Source: an uncultured Cytophagales bacterium
GTDB taxonomy: Bacteria > Bacteroidota > Bacteroidia > Cytophagales > Cyclobacteriaceae
Assembly (NCBI GenBank): GCA_913057175.1
Contig: CAJXNP010000022.1
Location: 1 to 64,000 of the forward strand
DNA: 64,000 bases
Direction: 5' to 3'
Part shown: positions 50,482 to 60,135 of the stretch, in pieces
How the letters are laid out: the number at the start of each line of letters is the position of its first letter
Position numbering within the stretch: position 1 is the first letter of the stretch
Translations under genes and position numbers: made by a program
The notes under the pieces: generated by a model
Database searches by the model: none
What the model was told of the DNA's origin: nothing
Seen by the model: the letters and a program-made list of their open reading frames with translations, nothing else

Positions 50482-50994
50482 TTAATATTTGTAATCATTG
50501 ATTTCTATCCAATAGCCATCGGGATCCTGAAAGAAAGTCTGCCTGACCCCATCTGGTCTTTTTTGGACATTGTAGTTGCCATCACCGTCAAGGTCACCGT
50601 ATGTGATATCATTTTTCTTCAGGTAGAGAAGGTATTGATCAAAATCCGAAACTGTAATGGCAAAATGATTAAAATTACTGGGGTTGATCTCTACTCCCTG
50701 AACTTCTCCGACATGTATTTCCAAACCATCTCCGGCTGATAAGAACATTTGGTTTTCCGGCAACCATGAGGCATCGATTTCTTCCAACTTCAAAATGTTT
50801 TTGTAGAATTTTTCACTTCTTGAAAAATCGCTAACTACAACAGTTACATGCTGCAAAGACATACTCATTTCAAAGTTTTCATTTGAAGGACTCCCTTGTC
50901 CCGAAGCTTGTTGAGCAATTGTATTAAAGTGAAAAAGTATTGAAATACAAAAAGAAAGAATAATAGGCCTGAATATTCCTTTAAAAATCATCAT
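50482..50994 (-). CDS. VOC family (glyoxalase-like) secreted protein
   Basis: Signal peptide; SLQHVTVVVSDFSRSEKFYKNILKLEE; FFQDPDGYWIEINDY. Confidence 0.88.
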   Translation of the reverse strand: MMIFKGIFRPIILSFCISILFHFNTIAQQASGQGSPSNENFEMSMSLQHVTVVVSDFSRSEKFYKNILKLEEIDASWLPENQMFLSAGDGLEIHVGEVQGVEINPSNFNHFAITVSDFDQYLLYLKKNDITYGDLDGDGNYNVQKRPDGVRQTFFQDPDGYWIEINDYKY

Positions 50995-51161
50995 GTTTTC
51001 GTTTGTTCCTTTAGTTAATATACTAAAAAGACTGGCTTTTATCCTTTAAAGAGTGATTTACTTTGCTACTTCTCAAAAGTATTCACAACCGGGAAAGTGC
51101 ACAATGAAAAATAATTTGGGTATGATCAGAGTTGATCCGGATTTAGCAAACCTGTTTTCAA

Positions 51162-51563
51162 TTAATCCCAATGTTTGACCATTTCTTTGCTAAACAGGGT
51201 TTTTCTGAATTCGCCCGGTTTTTTATCATTCATCAATTTCAGTTCACCTTGTTCCTTTATCAATTCACGAAAGTGGTCTTCCCTCAAATCATATTGGCCC
51301 TTATCCGGGTAAGTTGTCATAAGGATCAGCTGAAAAGAAGCATCATCATCTGCAGGGGCTTCCAGTAATTGATACGATTGGATATACCCTTTTTGCATGG
51401 CTGATTCTCTCAGGATTTTCCAGTTATTCTGGTAATAAAACAGGGCCTCTTCCCTGTTATCATTTAAAATTTGCACAAAATCCATCGTCGAAATCCTTTC
51501 ATCTTCCTGTGCATAAGACAAGGAGTTGATGCTTAAAACGATTAACAAGAATGCTATCCTCAT
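51162..51563 (-). CDS. Hypothetical secreted protein
   Basis: Signal peptide MRIAFLLIVLSINSLSYAQ; start trimmed from 51701 because the extension reads through a REP-like repeat. Confidence 0.65.
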   Translation of the reverse strand: MRIAFLLIVLSINSLSYAQEDERISTMDFVQILNDNREEALFYYQNNWKILRESAMQKGYIQSYQLLEAPADDDASFQLILMTTYPDKGQYDLREDHFRELIKEQGELKLMNDKKPGEFRKTLFSKEMVKHWD

Positions 51564-51679
51564 AATTACTTTTTTCTTTAATGAATAAACAAGTGAATAG
51601 AAATTACCGTTGTCCGGGAAAATTTCCAACAGGATTAAATCTTTAACCTGTAAACTTATTTTAGGACGAGTCAGTAAAA

Positions 51680-51711
51680 AACCCACCCCTAACCCCTCCA
51701 AGGAGGGGAAT
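51680..51711. repeat. Solo REP-like copy (same family as the 36287/36697 repeats)
   Basis: AACCCACCCCTAACCCCTCCAAGGAGGGGAAT. Confidence 0.85.
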
Positions 51712-51972
51712 TTTCCTATTTTTTTGAATTCCGATGTATGGGGTGTTTTTCTGAAATCAATTAAAATTTCCTTAAAATTGATGAATAGGCTAATTTTTAA
51801 CTCTGCTTAAAATTAGTCGGACGACAATAAATAGAAATAATTTCTTCCGTCAAGAAGCATTATTTTCTTTTTAAGATCATGGAATATAAAAAACTATGGC
51901 AAAAATAATTTCCGTCTTCTCAAAGAATAAAGAATAAGGTATGGATTGATGAGTATTTAGATCTTGCGGTCA

Positions 51973-52332
51973 CTAATCAGAAAGTACTTTTAGCGCTTCT
52001 GATTGTGAATTGACAAAGTTGATTTGCCTGCCTTTGTTGCTTTCATAAATGAAGTCATTGACACTTTTACCGGTATATTTTGAGAAATCGCCGATGATTG
52101 CCAAACGAACGCGATAATTTGAAAATTTTTGAAGGATCTCCCCGGCCATTCCATTCTTAAGGTCAAAAAAGTCAGGAGTTATGTTTTCCTCCTGCAAAAT
52201 GACTTTATCAAAACCCTGGAAGTAAATATTTCCCAACAGGTCTAACCCATCTTCTGAATTATTGATGATGATCCCTTCAGAAAGGACTTCTGCAATTGTT
52301 GAATTATTTATCTGATGGGTTTCAACTGTCAT
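51973..52332 (-). CDS. DUF4180 domain protein
   Basis: SEDGLDLLGNIYFQGFDKVILQEENITPDFFDLKNGMAGEILQKFSNYRVRLAIIGDFSKY. Confidence 0.85.
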   Translation of the reverse strand: MTVETHQINNSTIAEVLSEGIIINNSEDGLDLLGNIYFQGFDKVILQEENITPDFFDLKNGMAGEILQKFSNYRVRLAIIGDFSKYTGKSVNDFIYESNKGRQINFVNSQSEALKVLSD

Positions 52333-52411
52333 GAGTGTTTTTTTTGCCTATTTCAGTATTCTCTAAAGTTGAAGCAAATGTCGTCAAAATTTTATTTTTC
52401 CATTACAAAAC

Positions 52412-53143
52412 TCACTTCCCTTCCATCTTATTATAAATAACCGGCATTTGTCCTTTCCACTTTTCCCATGTGGTAACATCCATGATCAACTGTGCCATGA
52501 AATGTCCAACATTGATCCGGCTGGTTTTGCCGGCGTTAAAAATCGGATCCCTAACCGGAGATGGGTGCACTTCATAATCGGTCACCTGATCATCATCAAT
52601 TAAGGTGTCAGGCCGAACGGTTACCCATTCGATCGAGGGATGGGTTTGGCCTATTTCGGTTCGCAGATAATCCGCGGCTTGCTCATTGTCAACATGCGGT
52701 GGCAACAGCAACCGCAGCAAACCCACGACAATACGATAACCAACGGAAACAGGCTCATTCAGGTCTCGGTTACGATTACCGGACGTATTCATCAGAACGA
52801 ACTTCACAGGCTTCCCGGGTTTATTCGCTTCAATGGCTTTCGAGAGCAGGTGAACAGCATCTGTGACCAACCTGCGGGGTTCACCGTAGATCCCCTTCCA
52901 GGTCAGATTATGACCCAGACAGGAGGCAACTGCATCGCAATCTTTGACAATGTCTGTCAATTCTTGTTCACTCAATTCCAAAATGCTGGCTTGGATAATG
53001 GTAAGCAGACCATTGTTCTTCCATGATTCGGGCATCTTTTCCGGCGATCGAACAATTACTTTTACTGTTTGGCCTGATTTCAGGAGCTGATCAACCAGCT
53101 GTCTACCGGTTTCGCCACTTGCTCCTACCACTAAAATTGTCAT
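52412..53143 (-). CDS. NAD(P)-binding SDR / NmrA-like protein
   Basis: TILVVGASGETGRQLVDQLLKSGQTVKVIVRSPEKM. Confidence 0.88.
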   Translation of the reverse strand: MTILVVGASGETGRQLVDQLLKSGQTVKVIVRSPEKMPESWKNNGLLTIIQASILELSEQELTDIVKDCDAVASCLGHNLTWKGIYGEPRRLVTDAVHLLSKAIEANKPGKPVKFVLMNTSGNRNRDLNEPVSVGYRIVVGLLRLLLPPHVDNEQAADYLRTEIGQTHPSIEWVTVRPDTLIDDDQVTDYEVHPSPVRDPIFNAGKTSRINVGHFMAQLIMDVTTWEKWKGQMPVIYNKMEGK

Positions 53144-53221
53144 GTTATTTTTATTTTTTTGAAAAAATTCAATGCTAAATAGACCAATTATCCATGAGTA
53201 AAACCAGTTTTATTCTGATTT

Positions 53222-54259
53222 TCAGGTACTGATTATTAACCTCTGCACTCCATAAAGGCTCAGTTTATCCGTTTTTCCTCGTAATTCTATTTCACCTTTT
53301 TCTTCCACACTAAACTCATCTTCAAGGTCTATATAATTTAACAATTCGCCGGAGAGTAAAAGCTTCTGCCCCAGGTCATTGCATTTACCTTCTATTCTTG
53401 AAGTTGTATTCAGTACATCCCCATGATAAACAATCTCTTTCTTTTGCTTGCCTACAGAAGTGACGATAACCTTTCCTCCATGAATGCCCGCTTTTAGCTC
53501 AGGAACAACTCCATACTTTGATTCGTAGTCACTTCGCTTGCTTTCAATGGTCTCCACCATTTTAAAAAAGCATCGAATGCATTTTGAATTCTTGTTTCGG
53601 ATCGGCCAGATTACGATAATTTCATCGCCAACATATTGGTAGACCTCCCCACCGTACATCATAATTGCGTCCGATATATCATAGAAAAAATCTTTGATAA
53701 ATGAGCTAAATTCTTTGTTGGGTAGCTTCTCCGCAATGGATGTTGAACCGATTAAATCTACAAACATGAATATCCTGGATATTTCCCGAGGTTGGTGATA
53801 TAAACCGAGGATCAGCCTGAAAAAGTTAGCCTTACCAACCAGTAAGATAATTTGAAGGATAAACAACATCATAAAAATGAAGGTAAAGGCAAAAAGAAAA
53901 TCTCTTTGAAATAAGGGTCCTTTGAGATATTGGACAACCGCCATGAGGTAGCTGATCTGCTCCACAACAGAAATCTCTATGGATAGAACAAGGCACAAAA
54001 CAATGCTGGTTAGCAGAGAATAGATAAGCGCCCGTACAATAGAAAACGTCAGAAAGGATTTGCGTTTAAAAAACTTTTTGAGAACGAACTCTTCTAATAT
54101 CCCTACAAAAAAACCCAAAATAATGCTGATGCTACCTGCTTCCAGGAATTCAGTCAGGGAATGCGGATAGAAAAAATAATTGTAAAGAAGGCCGAAAACC
54201 AAACCGATCCCGATGATGATAAGAACATTTTGAAATTTTAATTTTCTTTCAGGCATCAT
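53222..54259 (-). CDS. Membrane adenylate/guanylate cyclase
   Basis: About 4 TM segments then MFVDLIGSTSIAEKL, YQYVGDEIIVIWP, AGIHGGKVIVTSVGKQKKEIVYHGDVLNTTSRIEGKC. Confidence 0.9.
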   Translation of the reverse strand: MMPERKLKFQNVLIIIGIGLVFGLLYNYFFYPHSLTEFLEAGSISIILGFFVGILEEFVLKKFFKRKSFLTFSIVRALIYSLLTSIVLCLVLSIEISVVEQISYLMAVVQYLKGPLFQRDFLFAFTFIFMMLFILQIILLVGKANFFRLILGLYHQPREISRIFMFVDLIGSTSIAEKLPNKEFSSFIKDFFYDISDAIMMYGGEVYQYVGDEIIVIWPIRNKNSKCIRCFFKMVETIESKRSDYESKYGVVPELKAGIHGGKVIVTSVGKQKKEIVYHGDVLNTTSRIEGKCNDLGQKLLLSGELLNYIDLEDEFSVEEKGEIELRGKTDKLSLYGVQRLIIST

Positions 54260-54394
54260 GATTTTTCAGGCTCATCCAATGAACGAAGATAAACAATTGT
54301 GCATATTCCTCCTCAACAGGGCGAATGAGCCACCAGGCAACAGAAAGTTTTTGTATCTTTCAACCATTAAAAATTTTATAATTAAAGAATCACC

Positions 54395-55174
54395 ATGCGA
54401 TACTATTCCAGCATCTTCACTATGTTTTTTTGCCTTTTGATCCTTTCAGGATTTGGATTAAAAGCTCAAACTGATGAAACAAAAATCCTGATCTACACAC
54501 ACAATGGTAAAGGAAGCGGCAATCCTTACATTCATGAAAACATTCCTTACGCCGTGGAAGCCTTGAAGAAAATGGCCGAAGAGCAAAGCTGGCATTACCT
54601 TGTCAGCGACGATCCTGAATTTTTTACAACAGAAAACCTTCAGGATATCGACTGCATCATTTTCTCTAACACCAACAATGAAGCTTTTGATACAGATGCT
54701 CAAAAAGAGGTTTTTGTCAGTTACATCCGAAATGGTGGCGCTTTTGTAGGAATCCACAGCGCTTCAGGATCAGAGCGGGCCTGGCCCTGGTTTTGGGACC
54801 TGCTGGGTGGTAAATTTATGCGACACCCTCCCCTGCAACCATTCGAGATCAAAGTAATCGACCAGGAGCATCCGGCAACAGATTTTCTGGGCGAAACCTG
54901 GGAATGGGAAGATGAGCCTTATTATCTGAATTACCTGAACCCAGACATACATATCCTCTTAGCAGTGGATTACACCCAATTGAAAGACGGGGAGGAACCC
55001 AAAATTCCCGGAACACAATTCGGGAATTATACCCCTTTGTCATGGTGCCATACTTTCGAAGGTGGAAGGCAGTTTTATACCGCACTCGGTCATAAAAAGG
55101 AGTACTACGAGGATGAAAAATTTCTGAAACACATTCTGGGTGGGATCCAATGGACGATGGGGATTGATGAATAG
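54395..55174 (+). CDS. ThuA domain protein
   Basis: Signal peptide; YIRNGGAFVGIHSASGSERAWPWFWDLLGGKFMRHPPLQPF; TPLSWCHTFEGGRQFYTALGHKKEYY. Confidence 0.9.
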   Translation: MRYYSSIFTMFFCLLILSGFGLKAQTDETKILIYTHNGKGSGNPYIHENIPYAVEALKKMAEEQSWHYLVSDDPEFFTTENLQDIDCIIFSNTNNEAFDTDAQKEVFVSYIRNGGAFVGIHSASGSERAWPWFWDLLGGKFMRHPPLQPFEIKVIDQEHPATDFLGETWEWEDEPYYLNYLNPDIHILLAVDYTQLKDGEEPKIPGTQFGNYTPLSWCHTFEGGRQFYTALGHKKEYYEDEKFLKHILGGIQWTMGIDE

Positions 55175-55241
55175 GGTTTTTGGAAAGTATTTTATACTTT
55201 ACTAATCCTACCTTGTCATGTTAGTCTGTACGGAAATTTCC

Positions 55242-55262
55242 GGTTGGTGAGGACACCAAACC
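55242..55262. repeat. REP-like palindrome GGTTGGTGAGGACACCAAACC (copy 3)
   Basis: Matches the 19585 copy with small insertions. Confidence 0.6.
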
Positions 55263-55299
55263 AAGGTATAGATTGGAGAAAAAAATATGACAACGTAGA

Positions 55300-57345
55300 T
55301 TAATTACCAATTCTATTATTCACAACTGGCTTTTCACCGAATGGTGTGATGCCAAAAGCCGGATATATTTCATCGGGATAATAAAACACACCTCCACGAG
55401 AAACCATCGAAACTGTTTTGATGGCCTTCAGGTCTTTTGTGGGATCACCCGGGACGAGAAAAAAGTCGGCCAGCATTCCTTGTTCGATGGATCCCCTGTC
55501 TTCATGGCCGAGGTATTCAGCCATGTCGTAGCTTCCCAATTTTAATAGCTCCGCTGGAGTATATCCCAGCTGTTGATAAAGTTCCAGTTCTCTGTGCAGC
55601 GTAAACCAACCTCCCATATCTGTTCCGGGTAGAATTAGAATTCCCCTGTCTTTCATCATGTTTAAGGTGGTCAGAATTTGATCGTATGCCAGCCGGTAAG
55701 CTTCGTCTTCTTTCTCATTGGCAATATTAGCCAAAGCTACTTTGTAAGAGCGCTGCTCATTCGATGGCATATTTTCAATATAGTCATGCGTACCTTGCCA
55801 GGTTTCTCCATTACGGGAAAGCAATAATACTTCATGAATAGTAAGAGTCGGATCCATTGCAACTTTATTTTCCACCATCATGTCAAGGGTTTCATTGACA
55901 GGCACACTATTCAGGTCCAGGTCAGGAAGGCGTTGCAAAGCTGTTAACCGCAAAAGCGTACGGGTATCTTCATCAGGTTCCAAAACCCAACCCAGTATCA
56001 CCTGGTTGATATGGGTCAGTTCGTCAAAGCCTGCCCTTATCATGGCATTGGCATTCGAAAATGCGGGAACATGGCCCGTAACCGGCATATTTAAACTGTG
56101 GGCTTTTTCCACGATGGCCGGCGCCCAGTCACCATTCATGCTGTTATACAACTTAATGCCATAAAAACCTTTGTCTGAGTAGCTTACTACCGCTTCAATT
56201 GCCTCTTCTTCACTTTCCACCACGAGGCCATTGTTATTGTTAAATTGACTTTTCCCTTCAATAAAACCCATCCTTGTAATGCGTGGACCTGCCAAAACCC
56301 CGGACTCAATTTTTTGTATGAGTTTATCCAAAACTTCATTGTCGTTGCCCATATCCCGCACGGAAGTCACACCTGCTAATACATTGAGCAGGGCATCGTC
56401 GTCAGCCATATGTCCATGCATGTCGTACAATCCGGGAATTAACGTTCCCCCCGCCCCATCTATAACCGTTTGATCATCATCTGAAACCATATTGGGGCCA
56501 TCGATACGGGTAATGCGATCACCATGTACCTGTACCGATGCCAGTTCTGTGAGAGCCAAGGTATTCGGATCGAATAACCGGACATTGTTAATCCGGATGT
56601 TGCCTTCATAGTTATTGGCAAATTGCTCTTGTATTTTTTCGTAACGCTCTGTCGAGTATTTCTCAGCGAGCTGTCGTATTGCCTCTTCTTCCTCTTCGAA
56701 ACCTTCACGAATAATAATAAACTCAGGAGTCATGAAAGCGAAAAACCTTTTATCTTCATCCAAAACAAAATAAGTTGGGTTAAGATCTGCCCCGGTTAAA
56801 GCATAGGTTTTCAATTTGGCTTCACCAGCATCCGAAGGGATATTTATCGCCTCCATTTCGGTCAACTTTAATTCTCCTGCCGGAAGTGCAGGGAGTGTCT
56901 GATCCGGAGCATTCAACAACGCCTCCGCAACAATGCCCAATGAATAAGGACTGCCAAACTGAGTGATGTAAAGAGACGGCTGACTAATCGTAGCAGACCC
57001 ATCACCGGTAGCATCCGTCCAGCTTGCATCCTGACCCTGGAGTGAAAAATGCTCATCTACGCTATTGCCAAAGGTGGTATTTCCTGCAATGTCCCATTGG
57101 ACGGGAAAACCTTCTGAGTCCAACTTGATAGTCTCTTTAATGGTTGGACCCCTTCCGTTATTTTTATAATCGTAATCGACGGAAATACTACTTCCCTCCC
57201 GGGTGACATTTAAGTGCCCTACTTTGACACTTCCGAAAATAACAGAAAATGATTCTTCAGAAGGCACAGATGATTTATTACTTTCGGATGTACATGCCTG
57301 GATCATGAACAATGAGAGACCAAACAAAAAAATATATAATTTCAT
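55300..57345 (-). CDS. Amidohydrolase family lipoprotein
   Basis: Lipobox (MIQAC); LIPGLYDMHGHMADDDALLNVLAGVTSVRDMGND; GYTPAELLKLGSYDMAEYLG; start trimmed to MKLYIF. Confidence 0.9.
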   Translation of the reverse strand: MKLYIFLFGLSLFMIQACTSESNKSSVPSEESFSVIFGSVKVGHLNVTREGSSISVDYDYKNNGRGPTIKETIKLDSEGFPVQWDIAGNTTFGNSVDEHFSLQGQDASWTDATGDGSATISQPSLYITQFGSPYSLGIVAEALLNAPDQTLPALPAGELKLTEMEAINIPSDAGEAKLKTYALTGADLNPTYFVLDEDKRFFAFMTPEFIIIREGFEEEEEAIRQLAEKYSTERYEKIQEQFANNYEGNIRINNVRLFDPNTLALTELASVQVHGDRITRIDGPNMVSDDDQTVIDGAGGTLIPGLYDMHGHMADDDALLNVLAGVTSVRDMGNDNEVLDKLIQKIESGVLAGPRITRMGFIEGKSQFNNNNGLVVESEEEAIEAVVSYSDKGFYGIKLYNSMNGDWAPAIVEKAHSLNMPVTGHVPAFSNANAMIRAGFDELTHINQVILGWVLEPDEDTRTLLRLTALQRLPDLDLNSVPVNETLDMMVENKVAMDPTLTIHEVLLLSRNGETWQGTHDYIENMPSNEQRSYKVALANIANEKEDEAYRLAYDQILTTLNMMKDRGILILPGTDMGGWFTLHRELELYQQLGYTPAELLKLGSYDMAEYLGHEDRGSIEQGMLADFFLVPGDPTKDLKAIKTVSMVSRGGVFYYPDEIYPAFGITPFGEKPVVNNRIGN

Positions 57346-57526
57346 GTTGGAAGGTTTCGGCATTAGGAAAGAGAAAAGCATGGAATAGGTTTTAGGGTAA
57401 ATACTCGATTGCTTTATGATAATATTCCAATATAAGCAATTGATTATATTCCTTTTAGTTTCAACTTTCTTAAAAATAATTTTCAATGCTAAAAATATGA
57501 AACTGGAAATCTCACTTAAGTAAATA

Positions 57527-57556
57527 AAAAAGACGCTCCGTTTCCGAAACGCCTTT
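57527..57556 (-). terminator. Possible terminator after the AMP-ligase gene
   Basis: Minus strand reads AGGCGTTTCGGAAACGGAGCGTCTTTTTT; imperfect stem. Confidence 0.45.
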
Positions 57557-57606
57557 TATCATGATAAAACTAATTTATGGATAGCTGAAGAGGTCGATGC
57601 TTGATA

Positions 57607-59316
57607 TCATGCTATTTCATTGGCCATGTCTTCTTTCAGGTGCCTCCGCAAAATTTTGCCCACATTTGATTTTGGGAGTTCGTCCCTGAATTCTACATGT
57701 TTAGGCACTTTATAAGTAGTTAGGTTTTCCTTGCAATAATTTATCAACTCCTCCTTAGTTAAGGAATGATCTTTTTTAACCACATATATTTTAACTGCCT
57801 CCATTGATCGGGTATCCGGTACACCAATGGCTCCGACTTCCAGCACTTTTTTATGGGTAGAAACAATGTCTTCTATTTCATTTGGGTAAACATTGAATCC
57901 GGATACATTGATCATTTCCTTTTTACGATCCACAATCCTAACGAATCCATCTTCGTCCATGATCCCAATGTCGCCTGTTTTGAACCAACCGTCTTTTGTA
58001 AATGCATTTTCCGTTTCCTCTGGTTGGTTCCAGTATTCCCTCATCACCTGTGGGCCTTTTGCATAGACTTCACCGGGTATACCGAAAGGTACTTCCTCCT
58101 CCATCTCATTGGCGATCTTGATTTTTGTACCGGGGATCGGCACACCGATGGTGCCTATCCTTTCCTTTCCTGGTTTTAGAATGTTAAATGTCAGAACAGG
58201 GGAGGTTTCTGTCAGGCCATAACCTTCGGTGATTGGCACGCCGGTTTTAGCCTTCCAGCGTTTCGCAACAGACTTTTGTACCGCCATTCCACCAGCGCCA
58301 CTAACTTTCAGATTTGTAAAATCAATGCCATCAAAATCAGGGTGATTTAACAAGGCATTGTACAATGTATTCACACCTGAAAAGATGGTGAAAGGATGTT
58401 TTTTCAACGTTTTAATAAACCCTTTCATATCACGCGGATTGGTAATCAATACGTTTTTCACACCAAATTTCATCATGGTAAAGCAATTGACAGATAGTGC
58501 CAAAATATGATAAAGTGGCAAAGCCGTGATGATGATCTCCTCTCCTGGAAGCAACAGATTCCCTATCCATGCAGAAAACTGCTCAACATTTGCCACTACA
58601 TTAGCATGAGACAAAACTGCGGCCTTAGACACCCCTGTTGTTCCACCGGTATATTGAAGAAAGGCGGTATCATGACCTTTGGGTGTAACCCGTTGAAAGG
58701 ATCTTTGGCTACCTTTTTTCAAGGCTCTATTGAAAGAAACGGCACCTGGTAATTGATAATATGGCACCATTCTTTTGAAGTATTTAACCGTTGCGTTGAT
58801 CAAAACCTTTTTTAGTCCACCGAGCTGATCACCGATCTCAGTAATCACAATGTGCTTAATTGCTGTGTCGGGTAGAATTTTCTCCAGCTTATGCGCAAAA
58901 TTCTCAAGGATTACGATTGCATCAGCGCCGGAATCGGCCAACAGATGCTTCATTTCCCTGGTGGTATATAAGGGATTGACATTGACAACAATCAGACCTG
59001 CCCGTAGTGCCCCAATCATGGCAATAGGATATTGCAGTATGTTGGGTAGTTGTATGGCAATCCGGCTACCCGGTTGAAGACCCAGATCCTGTTGCAGGTA
59101 AGCAGCAAAATTCTGCGAAAGCCAGTCCAGTTCATCAAAAGAAATGGGAGTTCCCATGCAATCAAATGCAGGTAAAAACTCAAATTCCAGGACACTTTGT
59201 TCGAACAGATCTACAATGGATTCATATTGATATGCATTAATGGTATGAGGAACACCTGCGGGATAGTGCTTATACCATGGGAATGTTAAGGACTTAGTAA
59301 ACGTTTGAACTTCCAT
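57607..59316 (-). CDS. fadD: Long-chain fatty-acid-CoA ligase (AMP-binding)
   Basis: LQYTGGTTGVSKAAVLSH, ITEGYGLTETSPVL, GWFKTGDIGIMDEDGFVRIVDRKKEMINVSGFNVYPNEIE. Confidence 0.92.
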   Translation of the reverse strand: MEVQTFTKSLTFPWYKHYPAGVPHTINAYQYESIVDLFEQSVLEFEFLPAFDCMGTPISFDELDWLSQNFAAYLQQDLGLQPGSRIAIQLPNILQYPIAMIGALRAGLIVVNVNPLYTTREMKHLLADSGADAIVILENFAHKLEKILPDTAIKHIVITEIGDQLGGLKKVLINATVKYFKRMVPYYQLPGAVSFNRALKKGSQRSFQRVTPKGHDTAFLQYTGGTTGVSKAAVLSHANVVANVEQFSAWIGNLLLPGEEIIITALPLYHILALSVNCFTMMKFGVKNVLITNPRDMKGFIKTLKKHPFTIFSGVNTLYNALLNHPDFDGIDFTNLKVSGAGGMAVQKSVAKRWKAKTGVPITEGYGLTETSPVLTFNILKPGKERIGTIGVPIPGTKIKIANEMEEEVPFGIPGEVYAKGPQVMREYWNQPEETENAFTKDGWFKTGDIGIMDEDGFVRIVDRKKEMINVSGFNVYPNEIEDIVSTHKKVLEVGAIGVPDTRSMEAVKIYVVKKDHSLTKEELINYCKENLTTYKVPKHVEFRDELPKSNVGKILRRHLKEDMANEIA

Positions 59317-59404
59317 ATTAAATTAATTTTTGTGTTATAATTTTTGAGATTAACTGGTTTCGACTAGCTCTCATGAAAAGTTTGGTGTGATGGTTGAATT
59401 GATG

Positions 59405-59441
59405 AAAGGATTTGACACCGAAATTTGGTGTCAAATCCTTT
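59405..59441. terminator. Perfect 15-bp hairpin; terminator of the LQGP gene or operator upstream of fadD
   Basis: AAAGGATTTGACACC-gaaattt-GGTGTCAAATCCTTT. Confidence 0.6.
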
Positions 59442-59512
59442 TGGTTGATGGTTTTAATTGAGGCTATTCACTTTCAATCACGGTTGTTTTGGCTAAGTTG
59501 ATTTTCATTTAA

Positions 59513-59824
59513 CTACCTGCGCGATACAACTTCATAGGTGGTTCGCTCAGATCGTTTGTTTTTAGCATTTGGACCTTTCAGGTCAGAACGCTCAACATAG
59601 ACCATTGAAAATTTCTCATCTTCATCCTTCCATGGCTTGTGATTTTTTGCTTCAGGACCCTGGAGTTGCTTTTTCTCCGTTACAACAATCGTTGTTTCTG
59701 ACTTTGAGTCCTGCCAGGACTTGTAATTTTTAGCCGCAGGACCTTGAAGTTGATTTCGCTGGCCAAAACCGTTGCATGTGAATAAAACACATATTGCAAT
59801 TGTTAAAACTAGATTCTTTTTCAT
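59513..59824 (-). CDS. Small secreted protein with three LQGPxAKN repeats
   Basis: Signal peptide MKKNLVLTIAICVLFTCNGFGQ; LQGPAAKNY, LQGPEAKNH, LKGPNAKNK at exact 28-aa period. Confidence 0.85.
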   Translation of the reverse strand: MKKNLVLTIAICVLFTCNGFGQRNQLQGPAAKNYKSWQDSKSETTIVVTEKKQLQGPEAKNHKPWKDEDEKFSMVYVERSDLKGPNAKNKRSERTTYEVVSRR

Positions 59825-59909
59825 AATGACTTTTGTTGTTTTTTCTGCGATGTGTTTTCGTTTAAACTATTCACATCGATTGTTTGATTAATTTTTTAGT
59901 TGTTTAACT

Positions 59910-59981
59910 GATGCAAAATTAGGGTGAATGAGCCCTGTTTTGTTAGCACGATTCCGGCGAATCTGATAACTTTTCCGACAA
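59910..59981 (-). promoter_or_regulatory. 72-bp promoter/activator box, copy 1
   Basis: Minus strand TTGTCGGAAAAGTTATCAGATTCGCCGGAATCGTGCTAAC...TAATTTTGCATC. Confidence 0.85.
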
Positions 59982-60004
59982 CTTTCTGAGACAAAACCGA
60001 CTGG

Positions 60005-60023
60005 CTGTAACATTTCCGACATG
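60005..60023 (-). promoter_or_regulatory. Additional half-site TGTCGGAAATGTTACAG
   Basis: Identical to TGTCGGAAATGTTA of box 2. Confidence 0.6.
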
Positions 60024-60026
60024 CAT

Positions 60027-60059
60027 AGAAAGAGGGTGGCTTTTGACCACCCTCTTTCT
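60027..60059. terminator. Hairpin downstream of the 60136-60960 gene
   Basis: AGAAAGAGGGTGG-cttttga-CCACCCTCTTTCT perfect 13-bp stem; weak T tract. Confidence 0.6.
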
Positions 60060-60135
60060 TGACAAATTGTTAGGCTTTAATAAAGTATTAAAATGAATTG
60101 TGTTAAATAATATGTTCTTATAATGATCTGATTAA

